DNA of 64,000 nt from Steinernema hermaphroditum (GCA_030435675.1 CM059624.1:13540769-13604768); one strand, 5' to 3'. Counted from the stretch's first letter, positions 24,126 to 36,949 are shown. Notes: generated from the letters alone by a model not told the origin. Program-made: numbers and translations.

Positions 24126-24256
24126 GGCACCCACTGTCCTCTTTTTTCCCACTATAATCGGCTCCTGTTCCAAAACTTTACTGTACATACACAAATGAAT
24201 CAATCCAATAATAAATCGAATCGAATATCACAATCTCAAATATCACACGCTTGCGT

Positions 24257-27200
24257 TCAGCCGACGTAGGTTCCGTTTATCGTCAGCTGTCGGACGATGG
24301 GACTCACGGCCGGGTTGTCTTTCAACTTGAGAAGGAGGAATGAGTAGGTGACGATCACGCTAACTAACTGAAATGTTTCCATGGTCAGAAGTTTGGAAAG
24401 CATGCACAGATTCCCACCGTGAAGAACGTCGACCGCTCCAGAGGAAAGGCCCTCCACACAGTCATGCCCCACATGTACTGCGTTGACATTTTGTGCACAA
24501 AACAGTTGATCTGAAATTTTGTCGATGTTTTGCTGAGAAATTACTGTACTCATGACGTACCTGAAACCTGTCCGCCTCTGTGCTGTGGTCGGGGACTATC
24601 GCCAAAACGGCGCTGACGATCTGTCGAGTCTACAACCGTGATATGAGGAAGACCAAAGGGCTTTAGCCAAACCTCTTCGTTAGTTCTCATTCCCGTAGCG
24701 CAAATAGTGAAGATATAGGCCAAAGCGACGAATATTTGAAGGGACGCCCAGCCGAGGGTAAAGTGGATTGCTCGCGTTAGGCGTTGACGATGGAGTTCTG
24801 AGCTGATTTGGCGCTCTGTTAGGGGTTCAAGCAGGCTAAAAAGGGTAAAATAAAGCTATATACATTTCTCATTTCAAAATTCTGACTAATTTCGCATTTT
24901 CTGAACGTATGACGTTTACTGGACTGTGATCTATCTGTGTTATCATTCGTTGTGTTGTTTAGAATAGAAGAAATACATATGCTCACACTCGCACCTACCT
25001 CGAAGTTGGCTGGGTGACGAAGTAGATGGTCAAGCACAGCAGGAGAAGAGACCAGGCCAGGGAAAAGAGAATAAATGGGTTGAAAAGGTTCCCAATAGCC
25101 TCCTAAAACAAAATTAGAAGATTCCGATGCGAAAGAAAAATTTATGCTCCATATGGGGCTCGAACCCATGACCTTGGCATATCTCATCACTTATAAGTAC
25201 CACGCGCTAACCGACTGCGCCAATGGAGCACACAGGGAAGTCTCTCCGTTTGCTTATGTCACTCCCGCAATTTTGCGTTTTCGCCATTTTTCACCGAAAA
25301 AGCGCAAATAAATCGTAGGAAATGTCTAATTTTTAGAATCAGAAGTTATTTTCTTTGTCCCCGGTGACGTCACCAGAAGAGCAACTGTTATTACGACGCA
25401 CCTGAACACTTGTAATGCGAAGAAACTGTTCGTAGTAGAACTTCAGCTGGAAGTGTCGACGGCAAGACTCTCTTTTCAGGGAAGTGGTCATCGTTCGGCA
25501 CCAAAATCGCACAACTCTGTTGCAGAGCTCATAGTACATGAGTGGGAGGACGTTCCAGAGGGTGAGGAGAGGGACGATTAGAAGGCCGAGGTCCTTCATT
25601 ATGTTGTCGAATACTCTGAAATCGATTTTTTTTGCGAGAGATATTCACAAATGCGGCTGTTTACCGTGAGTTCGTGACGACATACTCGGTCATGTTGAGG
25701 CAAAAGGGGACGGCGAGTGCGACAAAACAGAAGAAGATGAAGATTGCTGTGTATAGATTGGTTTTTGCGGATTTGTTGAAGGCAGCCCTATAAGAAGCCG
25801 TTGAGAAATATAGTGGAAGATGAAAACACTGTTATGATCCGATGTTTATTTGTTGATAAGTGCACTTGTACTTGTTTGTACATATGTTTGTTGCTTCGCT
25901 AATGTCATGTTCAATAAAAATTATTCGATTACGGATGTACCGTATCTCAGAATTCTTTATGTAGGCCTTGTATATCAAAAGCTGCCTTCAGGGTTCAAAG
26001 CTATTCAGGGTTCAGGCGCACAACGCTGCATCCGAAACACTAAAGAACGAGTAAATATGAAGGAATTAAAAGACGTAAACGCTGTTGTGATCCGAAATGA
26101 CCACACATGCTTTGGTGAAAGTGCACCTGTACTTGTTTCTACATCCGTTGGTTTGTTTGCTACCGCGAAAGGTACACCACAAATACGACATAGATCGGAA
26201 TGGTTTGCTTCCTATAAGTCACATACTCCCCAACAATGTTGTTTAGACATTTGAGTCCTGCACATTTGAGTACCAACCAGTTCTCACGGTTTGGACAGCC
26301 ATATTTTATACACAGTTTCTTCTCATATACATCACAATATCGCTTTGGATTTATTGTGTATGTGTTAGGTACATCCAGAGCGGCTCAGAAAGATCGATAC
26401 ACCCTTTTAAAATCGTGTTTCTCCTTTGAGAATCAAGAAACAAGGATCGTACTATCGGAACGAACATTTCAAAAGCCGTGTGCTCAACGTGAACTTATTT
26501 CTTTAGACATGGCCCTGATTGTCGTGGTGGCCAACGCTGACAGCTCCAAGGAGCCTGGTCTCTTGTAATTTTAGGGCTTAAAAAGAGTGTAAAATCTTGT
26601 TTAATCGATTATAGACACCGGCCCCCTATCTCGAGATCTTGCCTTCCATTTGGTGAGCACTCCCACTATGCCAACGCTGACAGCTCCGCAGCCTGTGAAC
26701 GACGGTCCCCCGTCGAGTTACGAGTTTACGAGTTTATTTCTCGTATCAAAGGCTTACGCCTTGCGAGACGTCATATATATGCACAAGAACCATATTATCA
26801 CTCCGTAGTCGCCGGTCTTCTTCTGGCTTAGGCAGCAGAGTAGAACGCGGCGATCCCATCAGTTTGCGTCGGCATCAGAGTGGCGAAGAGCTGATTCCGG
26901 AGATGGTAGAGCACATCGAACCCATCATCTGCTCAGGCGGCGGCGCGGACGTCGAAGTTGAGCTTTCTTCGGCGGCTTCCGCGGGCGGCACGGGTGACGA
27001 CAGGAATCCGGGCGAAACGGACAGCAGTCGAACCGGGAAAGGTCGGAGCTGCTGGATGTGCGGACTTCGAAGATGGAGCACTTCTTCGGCTTCTCTGGCG
27101 GCGCGGGTGTAGTCGGGCGGCAGTGACTGGCTTCTTGGCAAGACGGTGGAACTACGGCTCCCTGGTGTTCCATGCCTTCTGGGAGTCGGGGCGATCATTG

Positions 27201-30200
27201 CGCCAACAACAACGGCCAAGAACGACCGCTCACTCAACTCAATCGGCTCAGACAGCCTCAGAGAGAGCGAGCGGACGACCCGACCGATCGCTGGGGGCAC
27301 AAATGAAAAAGCGTCATCCATACTTATAAGATCGGGTCGTTTCCAACCCGATCAGTCCAAAAATTTCTCAACCAAACCAGTAACAATGGTGACCATGGAC
27401 AGATCGACCGCCTACTAGTGTCTGGCTCGACCGTTTCCAGACAGCGTCGCAATGGAGGCCGGTCAGAGAAGGCAGTGTATATATGACCTTTCCAGACAGT
27501 CTAGGTTGAAAGGTCAGCGAGACAACCTCTGGCGCAGTGTCTGTGCTGTGAGACATTTCCTTCATAAAGACACTTTTCGTATTACTTTCGCTGCTTTCGG
27601 TCGGTTTTCTCTTGCGATACCATACCCCTGAGGTAATCTATTTGTTTAAGTGGAGGCCTTCTTCCGTTTTCTTCCCTGAATTCCACTGAGCACAACTTTG
27701 TCCAATCAATTAGTAACTTCCCAAACGAGGAAGTGGAGACAAACAGGCCGACACTGCCATGTTCTTCAAATGTCTCCCTGGGGATAGCGCATGTTTTTGC
27801 AAAAGCACAACTATTTTCGACTCTGTTTTTAGCTCATAACCAATTCAAAGTGTCTAGCCAGCAGCTGTGTGCGAGCTGTGGTCACTATTTTTAGAAACTA
27901 TCTCCAATTAACAGACAAGTAACTCAACCCAAAACCAACTCACTTGAAGAGCGCATCGACGTTGTCCATACACTTCACCATGTGAAGATGCGCCCTCGAC
28001 TGGACGAGGAACAGGGTGATAAGAACGAAGTTGATGAACGGCTTGATTCCCGTAATCAGCGAGGATACTGTAGACGCGTGAAGAAGACCGAATTTCCGTT
28101 TGAATATCAACGATAAGGATACGGTATGTTTGAGCAGGAACAGGTTGAGCATAATCATGAGAATTGATAGGGTGTAGAGGAGTATTCTGACCTGCAGCGA
28201 TGCGTTTAGGATAGAAAGAGTGCCGGAACCTACCAGTCTCCTCTTTGACGTCATCGATTTGCCGTTTTTCGGAAAGCACGGGAAGTAGGCGCAAGACCTC
28301 ATGATCCGGTGGACGATGCGGAGATTGGCGGAAAGCGTATTCATCGATCTCCGGCCGAGAAGGCTCTGCCCGTTGTCCATCTCACAATCGCTGAAAATCG
28401 CCACTTTCAACGCCCCGAACGGAGATTTATGCTCTTAACAAGTAACATCCGAACGCGCCTCCGGGACCATCTCATTTCCCAAATGCGTTTTCGGTCATTT
28501 GATGCGCGGCGGCGGAAATCAAAAAAGCGAAGAGCAAACAATTTCGGTCGATTGTTTATCGCTGAGTGAGTGAAATGAAATTGTGGCCACTACTCAAATA
28601 AATCGGTCAGAAAATAGCTCTGAAGTGGGTGGTACCAGTGACGCCGACTCAAGATTGCAAATGTCAAAAAATGGGCACAATGAAATATTGGAATTTTGTG
28701 TGCTTCCTGGTTATCGGAATGTGCCATGTAGAGGTTGATGGCTAGCTGTCCGATATCCGGGGTTTATGTAATGTTTCGATATTTTACATTCGAACTACAG
28801 TGACCTGAAGTTTTCGCTCCAAAACTTGAATGTTCTCCTTGAAAAATGACCTGGAGCGGAGCTCTAGGGAACCGTAGATCCACCGTCTCGCCAAGAAGGC
28901 CATAATCACCGCCCGATCATCCGCTCCGCTATAAGAAGTTGAAGCTCGCTTAAGCTATCGTCATCTGCTCGGATACTTTGTCCACACCGCCGTGCCTACT
29001 TAGGATTGATCTTTACGCCTGGTAGCTTGGATCCGCTCCGTTAACTGTGCTTCCACCGGAATCAGCTCTTGGCGTCTCTAGTGCGAGGGCAAACTAACGG
29101 GATCGCCACTTCTCATCCGCATATCGTGCCCATTGCCGAAGAAAGAAGATAGGGGAGGACTACGGTGTGGTATTTCTCACATTGATAGCGTTGACCGTTG
29201 ACTCAAGAATAGAAGAAGAAACCCATTCAAAAAGGTGGATCTTATGCACAAATATCCTTACTTGTAGTTCCTTTTTCAAAAAGCCTTGATAAATAGTTAA
29301 CAGATATGTTAATTTTATGTTCTAACGATTGATTTCGTTTTGACCAAAACGGTCATAAAACTAAATAGTGCCATAAATTATGTCTAACTTTGTACCTCAA
29401 GTCACGCGATATCCGAGTAGATCTATTGTGTGGTTTTGTTTTGTGCCGTTGTAGGCAAAGTTTATCATACAAAATGGTCACCACAAAATGGTTCTGTCAT
29501 TAGTGGCCTCTTCCCCACCGGCGCGTAACCTCTACACTCAGCGATACACTAAACATGACAACCCTCTAAATGAGAGTTATATGTGTACAATAAACAGCAG
29601 GCTCAAATAAGCCAAAAACAGGAAGACTTCGTTAAACTTTGTTTGTGGTAACCGTCTTGTTTTGACCATACACGTCTACACAGGTGTATCGAAGACAAAG
29701 AGATTGAAAGCAGCTGAATGATCAGCATCAACCTCAGGTCCTCTGAACCCCGTGGTTTTCCAATTACTCCGGGAAATATTCGCCGTTTCAGGCCACCACA
29801 TGATATTCCAATTAAGTGGACAGGTGGCCGAAGACAAAGCGCCGATGGATACAAAACAAACCACGTCGGTGTCGATTCATTGTTTAGAACTTTCCTACCG
29901 TACCCTCGAGAGGTTTCTGAAACATCTGCGCCACAGTTTGGTCGATTTTATCAAATTTCGCCCCGAAATGTCACGTGCATCCTAAAGCGTCTGGCTGCAT
30001 TCGGCTAAAAGCCGCCTGGAATCCCATCCTCCAAATGACATTAATCCCTTTTTGCAGCGCCGCGCACAAAAACAACGACAGCCACGGTCAAAAATCAATG
30101 GAAAGTGCCAAATATCCCTGGTGTATCCTTGATTTTTTTTGCTACAACGGAATGACAGACAGGGACAGATGTACTCTGAAAAGCGGATGCATGTATGAAG

Positions 30201-33200
30201 GACCAAAAGCTGAGTTGGTGGGTGGTCGGATGGAGCGAAGTGCGGACGTACTTTTGAGCTAATCGAGGGATGACATTTGTTTTTCGTGCCGTTTGATGAA
30301 TCCCGTTTTCGTTCATTGATTTTAATCATTTGGGAGGAGGATGTAGCAGAACAAAAGGTTATCTTAGAATACGTTCATTCCTTGCAAAGACCGAAAACAA
30401 AAGAAGAATCACAATGACGCACTGAAGATACTGGAAATCGCGAAGCGGAAGAGCGAAACAGGTCGATGGAAGAGCAGAAACATTTCCTTATTTCGCGCGT
30501 ACAAAGTAGAATGCCATAAATATTCGGAAACTGAATGGTTTAAACCTTGCTCTGCCTTCAGAATTTGGCAACATAGTCAGTTCCTACGAAGCTAAAATGG
30601 CGTGGAAGATGTCCTATTGGCGCTGCAAGCACAGTACACATGGTGTCCTTCTAACTTTGGCGTGATTAAAAACGAATAAATCTCCATAAATCCCAATTTA
30701 TGCCGTTAGTGCTAGAATACAAGCCAAGCTGCAAAGAGTACAGGGAGCGCTTAAAATTCATAGTCGGAGCCAAAGGTAAAGCGTGCCAGTCTCCGAGTTT
30801 CGAGCCCGAGCATCACTGCCCTGGATGCTAGGTTAGGCCCCTAACTTAGCATCCAGGGCAGTGATGACTCGAGACTCGGACGTTGGATTTCGGACCCGCT
30901 TTACCTTTGGCTCCGACTATGGATTTAAAGCGCTACCTGTACTCTAAATTTATAAGCATGTTCCTTTAACCTTAATAAGGTGATCCATGTCCACAGCGAT
31001 CAATCAAACTGATCCTTTTTTAGAAACCTCAAAATCTACTAAGGCGCTGAATTTTCCAGCCGCGGAATTAGCCCGATACTCTTCAACGCAAGATACGGCA
31101 TCAGAGTCAATGACGATGACCCAACTAGCTTATTTGAGCACTGAAAAACCGAAGAACTGATTCCTATAGAGGCACGGCGGTGGATCACAGCTAACCAACG
31201 TCATCAGAGTGGGACTTGAGACATCAGCCGGATTTCGACTTTATGGTCTTCTTGGCGAGACAGTGGAACTACAAATCACTGATATTTCCTTTTGAGAGTC
31301 AGGGCGATCCTTGTGCCAACAACGATGACCAGAAACGACCGCTCACTCAACCCATTCCTAAGAGAACGAACCACCGACACCGATCACAATGAACTAACAC
31401 TTCAGCCAGATCTTGTGAAATGCCTCGAGGACAGGAATGGAGGCGGCTTCTTCTCGAATGGCTACTTATTGTCGCAAATGCAAGAAGACAAAACAGATGC
31501 ATTTAAGAAAAGGCAGACGTCTCGGTGCAAAACAAGGTTCTGACGTTCAGTTCATTCGATAACATTGTTGTAAGTCGCGTGCACTTTTGGGTTAATTAAC
31601 AAATGGAAAATTGAGTTTTCACGCGAGTGCGGATGGGTCAAACACGAAGTATTATGAATAATAAAAGCACCCGTAGATTCATGGCGATACACGTGAATTT
31701 AGACAATGTAAGACTCCAGTTCCGAATTGATATAAAGCGACCGAAGTTCAGCAGTTCCAAAAGAAGTGAATGTTTGAAAGGGCAGAAAGCGTCGCTAAAT
31801 AATCCCCGTGGGAGCACAAGTGCATTTCTTTCATAACTTTGGCGGAAAACATGAATGAGAAACACCAAGACACATGGAAGTTTCAGGTAGAAGGGTTTCA
31901 ACAAAGGATTTTGCGCCATGTAAGGTTGGTGGCGCATAGAGTGGTTCAAAAGGTCAAAGGTTAGATCCGCGGTGCAAAGATCAGCATTCACAAAGCACTT
32001 GACTATAAATAACACTCGTAAATGAATTATATGCATGGATGCACACCATCGACTCCTCAATAATTCATCACTGATTTTGGACCACTATGCATGTACATAC
32101 TACGTCATTCACGCCTGTTGAAAGGCCGTGATCACAGCATATCCGTGAGTTGCAAGCTTGCCGTGTAGTAGGCGTAGGCGTGGGCCAGGAATGGGCCGGT
32201 ATAGGAAAGTTCTACCTCACTGAACCCATTGCATAAATACCCCTTTTTCAATTGAATAATCCGCCATTATCGCTTTTTTTTTACTGTGACCTTATGCGCT
32301 GACCACAGATGATAACCGTACTAGGACCTCGCGGCCGAGTTCACTAAAGTCAGACTCCCTAAGTGCGAATCCAATCGGTGTCCTCGAACGAATCGGTTCT
32401 TCAAGAATGAATCGATTTAACTCGATTCGACTTGGCAAATCCGAATTCAATGGAAACGATTAGGATCTCGGGTTCTGGGACCATCATTTAGGAATGCTCT
32501 ATCTCATTAAACCCATTCGATCGAATATTCGGCCATTGTCGCCTTTTTTTGTCACAACGAGGGGCATTTTGCTGCAAGACACATGCAAGGCTCGAGCACA
32601 CAAAATCGATGTCTTTTATCTCCTATCATAAATTCCAGTTTCTAATACTAGCAGACGTTAACCACATAGTTAGTTATAGTAGACAGAAAAATTTGGTGTT
32701 TTCACTCTATAGCTATCAACTTTTCTTATAAGATGCTTCTGTGAAATCACCCCGGTCTGTATCGGCTCAGCCGTATATCTGCATCAACGGCTTAACCGAT
32801 CCGTTGGTCGGATCAGATTGACTGTACCGTGAACCGTCCAATGGCTAAGTTGGTTGAACGGCCAGCCACCCCGATCCATTTGTGCTCTCTCTCTGTGAAT
32901 GATTTGCAGAAGTGCGCCAAGTGGCGTTCAGTTTTGAAGAGATTTAAGCGAATTCTTCCGCTCGAATCGAGCACTAAAGATTCAGGAAGATGGTCATCGG
33001 ATCGGAAATCTCTTGAAGAAGAAAAAAGGAAGTTCACAGTCGCTTTTCAGAGACTATTGCGATTATTATTGTTGTTGAACAATGTTGTCTTTCCTCAAAC
33101 AGGTGACGTACAATTTGCATACGAAAAAAAGTAAAATACGTCATTTCAAGCCTGTTTTCTAATTCTTAGTATGATTCATGTTGAAGCCAAATACCAAAAT

Positions 33201-34311
33201 ATTCCATACGACAAAATGAAAGGCGATCATTGGAGTGATAAAGAGGAAATGTGAAATATGTTAGATTTGAAACTTCAAAGGCTTCATATATAGTTCTTAA
33301 TCGTTCAAATCGAAAACACTTACTTTACAAGTCAAGAATAGAAAAATGTCACATCCCTCTCATAGTGTCTCATACTGATTGATTTTCATTATTATGAAGT
33401 CCCACTCGGAGTACGGTACCTGCCACTTCATCGTGGCATTTACTCAACTCTCGTGGTGACTAATCGACCCCCGCACTTTCAAGGAGAACCAATTGTGCCC
33501 GCTAATCTGGTGTGTACGGCGACGGAGTGCAACATGGGAGATCCATCAGGATCGCCGGGTGAAGTACAAGACGGAAGCCGCCGTCGTTGTATGCAGACAC
33601 CAGGAGACTGGTCCTGGCGTCAGCCTATAGGAAACCTTTACGACCATTCTTGCCCAGCCCGGATGTACGTATTCATTTGGAGCCCTGATCTCCGAAATTA
33701 TTTGAGATCTTCACTTTATTTTTGGACTTACTCTGGCCTTTGATTCGTGCCATAAGGGCAACATATGCATTGCAGATGCGGCATGTTAGACCCTCTCATT
33801 GTCAGTTGCTTCGTTTCCCCTATTCAGCTGCTTTAGCACTATATTGAGATCAAAAATTTGCAGAAATCTGCAGAAATCTATGTCTAAAAGAATGCTTCTT
33901 TCCACACAAGAGCGATGGAGACAGTAACTTGCTGATAAACACTAAAGGATTTGTCCTATTTCGAACCTTAGACAAAGGTAACATTCGTCCCCGAAGTTTG
34001 TGACCGTCAAGATTGAATTTGCTATATAAGTGCATTCCTTCCACCACCACCCACACCTCGACAATCCACGGCAGTGCAATGCAATGAAAGTGCCAATTAA
34101 AGTCGAAGAGCACGGCAAATCAATAAGCCACCGACAATAACCAGAAGCCCACAGCCACCTACCGTATCTCGAACTTATCCCTCCATATTCTGGACGCGTC
34201 CAGCGAATAGTCGAGCATGTCCATGAGGAAGCCGTCGGTCTCTTCGGCGTGCGTCTCGCCGTCGATCAACGGCATGTTCACCGACCGAAACGGAACCATC
34301 TCCGGCTTCAT
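24257..34311 (-). CDS. gustatory-receptor-like 7TM protein (nematode EGL-47/GUR/LITE-1 type), complete
   Basis: Ten exons: 34311-34163, 28390-28234, 28191-27944, 25787-25665, 25615-25402, 25102-24999, 24835-24673, 24629-24561, 24510-24418, 24367-24257. All phases agree; 476 residues. The cytoplasmic N-terminus of about 100 residues (INTPL-like NMPLIDGETHAEETDGF, then RSMNTLSANLRIVHRIM) precedes seven hydrophobic segments, including ILLYTLSILMIMLNLFLL, NLYTAIFIFFCFVALAV, DLGLLIVPLLTLWNVLPL and PFILFSLAWSLLLLCLTI. The last helix carries VTYSFLLLKL, equivalent to the TYhhhhhQF signature of invertebrate gustatory receptors. Nematode relatives include EGL-47 and the light sensor LITE-1. The long N-terminus makes me favour EGL-47, but exact orthology is unproven. 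Exon 1 is 5.8 kb from exon 2; the join rests on phase (CG|C) and splice sites. Confidence 0.8.
25145..25229 (-). tRNA. tRNA-Ile(UAU) with an 11-nt intron
   Basis: The minus strand folds as a complete tRNA: 7-bp acceptor stem (GCTCCAT/ATGGAGC) with discriminator A, D-arm GGCGCAGTCGGTTAGCGC, anticodon stem TGGTA/TGCCA, and T-arm with GGGTTCGAGCCC. The anticodon loop is CTTATA+A with anticodon TAT. An 11-nt insert (AGTGATGAGAT) lies between positions 37 and 38, the canonical tRNA intron site; tRNA-Ile(UAU) is commonly intron-bearing in animals. The gene lies within intron 5 of the gustatory-receptor-like gene, on the same strand. Confidence 0.93.
25788..27943 (-). other. intron 3 of the receptor gene, repeat-filled
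   Basis: It holds the split R8 copy and the inserted R1 element (26667-27620). 25840-26660 is anonymous; a second short match to R8 (GCCAACGCTGACAGCTCC) occurs at 26532-26549. No exon fits between the flanking phases. Confidence 0.6.
26715..27311 (+). mobile_element. R1 dispersed element, 597 bp, flanked by CGTC duplications
   Basis: Comparison with the uninterrupted R8 copy at 23766-24125 shows where this element entered: R8 sequence ends ...CCCCCGTC at 26714 and resumes ATCC(A)TACTTATAAG at 27316. CGTC stands on both sides (26711-26714 and 27312-27315), consistent with a 4-bp target-site duplication. The element begins GAGTTACGAGTTTACGAG and ends GGGCACAAATGAAAAAG, is GC-rich in the middle and has no convincing protein. 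Diverged copies or parts lie at about 7540-7860 (-), 28855-29115 (-), 31095-31385 (+), 36970-37150 (+) and 47690-47830 (-). It is presumably a non-autonomous transposable element; class unknown. Confidence 0.75.
29326..29560 (+). repeat. dispersed repeat R3, copy 1
   Basis: Matches 39762-39975 (same strand, about 93% in the first 150 bp) and about 36515-36650 (opposite strand, more diverged). Shared words include TTTTGACCAAAAC, AAACTAAATAGTGCCATAAA and TCACGCGATATCCGAG. Confidence 0.8.
29710..30112 (+). repeat. dispersed repeat R2, copy 1 (403 bp)
   Basis: Aligns without any gap to 39235-39637, with about 8 substitutions in 403 bp by eye, so duplication or transposition was recent. The substitutions change amino acids in every plus-strand frame, so the 77- and 96-codon open frames in it are not obviously under selection. 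Confidence 0.88.
30735..30945. mobile_element. hairpin (foldback) element, about 100-bp arms
   Basis: Left arm 30735-30836 and right arm 30841-30945 are near-perfect inverted repeats, starting AGAGTACAGG and ending CCTGTACTCT, separated by only a few bases. The inner 29 bp (CATCACTGCCCTGGATGCTA...) pair almost perfectly. This is the form of a MITE or foldback element that would give a 100-bp hairpin if transcribed within the receptor gene's intron 1. Confidence 0.82.
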
Positions 34312-36514
34312 CGACGACGCTCGCATTGGTCACCGCCACCACAGCGCTAGTTCATGCCCTGGAAGCGGCTCGTGGAAATTACGGTATTTAGGCGGCCGCA
34401 CAGGCGCGGCGCCGTTTTCAGCTGTCATACCGATGGTCGGCGCGGGCTGCGCGAAAACAATCCGGACGCCAAGGAAACGAAAATAATTGGATTTCACATA
34501 AGGTGTAAATCATAAAAGTGGTGTACACGCGCGCGCGAGAGGAGGCCTTTGGCTGTGCGGAATGAAACAGGCAAGAAGCGGAGGGATTGGGATGAGTTGA
34601 TGCATGGTCAAGACATGAGCTGAGGAGCTGCATGGGTAATGGATGAGCAGCTGAAAGGTTATGGCCATGAATTATTCGGCGAATGACGTTGGGAGGTGTG
34701 GACGTGAGAGGCACAACAGAACCGAGTGGAAGGTAGGAATGTGGGAAAGTAGGAGAAACGTCCGGAGGAAAACGTGAATGCGGTAAACATATAATGAGTT
34801 GTAATTAAAAACAGGGCGGCGAACACATCGGTGCGCATACGTTTGGCGTTGTTGAACTTTAAATCGCTTAGGTTGTTCCAGCTATTTATAAATGTAAAAT
34901 TCTTCGGTCGTTCAGTTTTCTTTACAAGTCTTTGAAGTAATAAAGGCTGTAGTGAGGTTGGTTCTATAGATCTTAGAACACCAAATCGGTGATAAAATTA
35001 TTAAAATGCACCCTTACTCCAGCCGCAGTGTAATGGACACTTTCCGTCTCCATACAATAGATCCACTTTTTCATGCAGATTCCACGTTAATCTGCGCGGA
35101 ATTTTAGAACTTTTCGACAAGAAATGAGTCTTTGAAGTGATGGCCGATATCGGCATCAATACATTCGGGTTGATTCCATAGTTCTTATGGACACCAAATC
35201 ATTGACAAAACCCTCTATATATAAGCGGAGAACCAACCGATCCAAAGAACACGGGACGGCGTCGAACCGACACTGACCGATTACAAATCAAACACTTTTG
35301 CGATGCGCCACACAGACACTTCAAGAGCTACCGTTTTAATGCCGATGGAACTGTCACTGAATGATGATACTGACCGATAGTCGACCAATTGTCTTTCTGT
35401 AAGCGTCTATCTTGCCGCCCGCTGGGTTGCCTAGCCGCGTCTAAAGAGGCACTAAGGGTTAAGTAATGTGGGCGGCAAGGCACCTGTAGCCCACCGGCTG
35501 TAAACACAGAGATGCAGACAATAATAACGCCGCGGTGACGAGAACGATGCTGGCTAAACTTCGCACAAAACCTGTAAGCACTCGAAGAGCATACCAACCT
35601 TACGGATGGCTGTAAGCTGTCCCAAGCCCAAGAGCAAAGCCATAAAGATAGAAAATCATCAGCACCTATCAGCGATAAGCACACGGCAGGGCTATGGTTC
35701 AGGTCCAACAAACGTGAGCAAACGGAAGGAATAGCTCAGGGGGGAGGGCACAAACTCTGCGGTTCATAGCCGTATTTCGAGGTGAATGTTTCGATGTCAA
35801 AAAGAGGTGTTTCTTTTTCCATAGAAGATGCCCATTTCAGTTCTCAAAAATTGTGCATTACCATCCAGCACAGAGTCCTTCTGAGGTTCTAGTGATGACC
35901 ACACAAAAAGAGAGCTTGCCTAATCCTCTCCGGCTAATGGATCGAAGTGTTTCTGCTCCCATTGTGATTTGGTTGCCTTTGTTTTCACTAACCAAATCGA
36001 AAAAAACTACGGCTGCACCGAGAAAAATCACAAATCTAATAAAAGTCCTGGATAACATATGAGTCATAAGTCACAAGGTCAAAAACAACTCAAGAACTCA
36101 TTCTCAAAGTGCTCTTTTATGTATGAAAGGGTTGTTTAAACATGACATCTGTATCGGCTCCGTGGTATAACCGTTTCAACCGGTTGAGAGAGGCCGACGA
36201 CCGGCTCCCAAATACGTAACAAAAAGTGATCGCAACTGGGAACTAAGTCCATTATACTTCTATGATTTAATTAAAAAATTCGATATAAAAAACAGGTCGC
36301 TTCGTTCGCTAATTCCCGTGAACTACAACTTCAGATGGGAACCGCGAACTTGTTCGACAAAATAGCAATCGTACGTGCTACCAGGTCAAAAAGGCGCTTT
36401 CCGTTTGAACTTTACATAAGTTCTTTTATTAACTTCAAATCAGTTTGTTGCTCTATTGATTTGGTTCTTTTGTTCATTTATTGTATTCACTCTGAAAGTC
36501 GGTCATTTCATATT
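34312..36514. other. receptor promoter region and intergenic DNA with repeat R7
   Basis: Upstream of the receptor start the sequence is GC-rich to about 34560 (GGCGCGGCGCCG-like), then becomes anonymous. About 35255-35445 shares words with 41820-42000 in the same orientation (GACCGATTACAAATCA, GCCACACAGACACTTC, CGACCAATTGTC), defining repeat R7. No gene seen. Confidence 0.5.
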
Positions 36515-36650
36515 ACCATTTTTCTCGATGCGGGCACAAAACAAAGCCACACAATGGATCGGCAATCGCGTGACTTGAGATAGAAAGTTCGACGTAATTT
36601 ATGAGAGTATTTAGTTTTACGACCGTTTTGGTCAAAATGAAATAAATCAC
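36515..36650 (-). repeat. dispersed repeat R3, diverged copy
   Basis: Reverse-strand match to R3 (GACCAAAACGGTCGTAAAACT, then TCAAGTCACGCGAT and TCCATTGTGTGG), roughly 80% by eye. Confidence 0.7.
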
Positions 36651-36824
36651 AAGCAAATAAAATTAATATAAAGTGACGAAGTGGTTTGAACAAAAACAAA
36701 AGTGGGCAGCGTATAAATAGCGTAGTGTTTTAATAAAATTTCTCCATTCTTTATACGAAATATTACGCCACGAAAGACAGATATTGTAGTTGCTGGTGGA
36801 GTCGGCGAGATGGTAGGGCACGAC

Positions 36825-36949
36825 CAGAGATAAGCACAAACGGATCGGATCGGATAGCCGTTCAGCCGGCTGACAATCGGTCAACCGTTCAACGGGCAAC
36901 CGGTTGGAATGGCTGACTGTTAACACGGCTGAGCTGTTGCCCATCTCTG
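36825..36949. mobile_element. hAT-like MITE with 8-bp target-site duplication
   Basis: A 125-bp element starts CAGAGATAAGCA and ends GTTGCCCATCTCTG (inverted ends CAGAGATGGGCAAC versus CAGAGATAAGCA). It is flanked by GGCACGAC (36817-36824) and GGCACGAA (36950-36957), an 8-bp duplication with one mismatch. CAGRG ends with 8-bp duplications are the hAT superfamily signature. Fragments occur near 4118-4200, 32750-32870, 36150-36205 and 56780-56865. Confidence 0.78.

Larger units (their letters stand above)
28391..34162 (-). other. intron 1 of the receptor gene, 5.8 kb of repeats
   Basis: It contains a diverged R1 copy (28855-29115, -), R3 (29326-29560), R2 (29710-30112), a long hairpin element (30735-30945), another R1 (31095-31385) and a hAT-like fragment near 32750-32870. 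About 33450-33745 has an open frame without recognised features. No exon of the receptor is missing by phase. Confidence 0.6.

Noticed and set aside
29718..30008. 96-residue protein conserved between R2 copies
   Set aside because: Conservation is explained by recent duplication; the few substitutions are not biased to silent sites in any frame.
33453..33743. Coding exon with Cys/Trp-rich frame
   Set aside because: No splice sites in phase with neighbours, no recognised domain and no repeat partner; left as anonymous.
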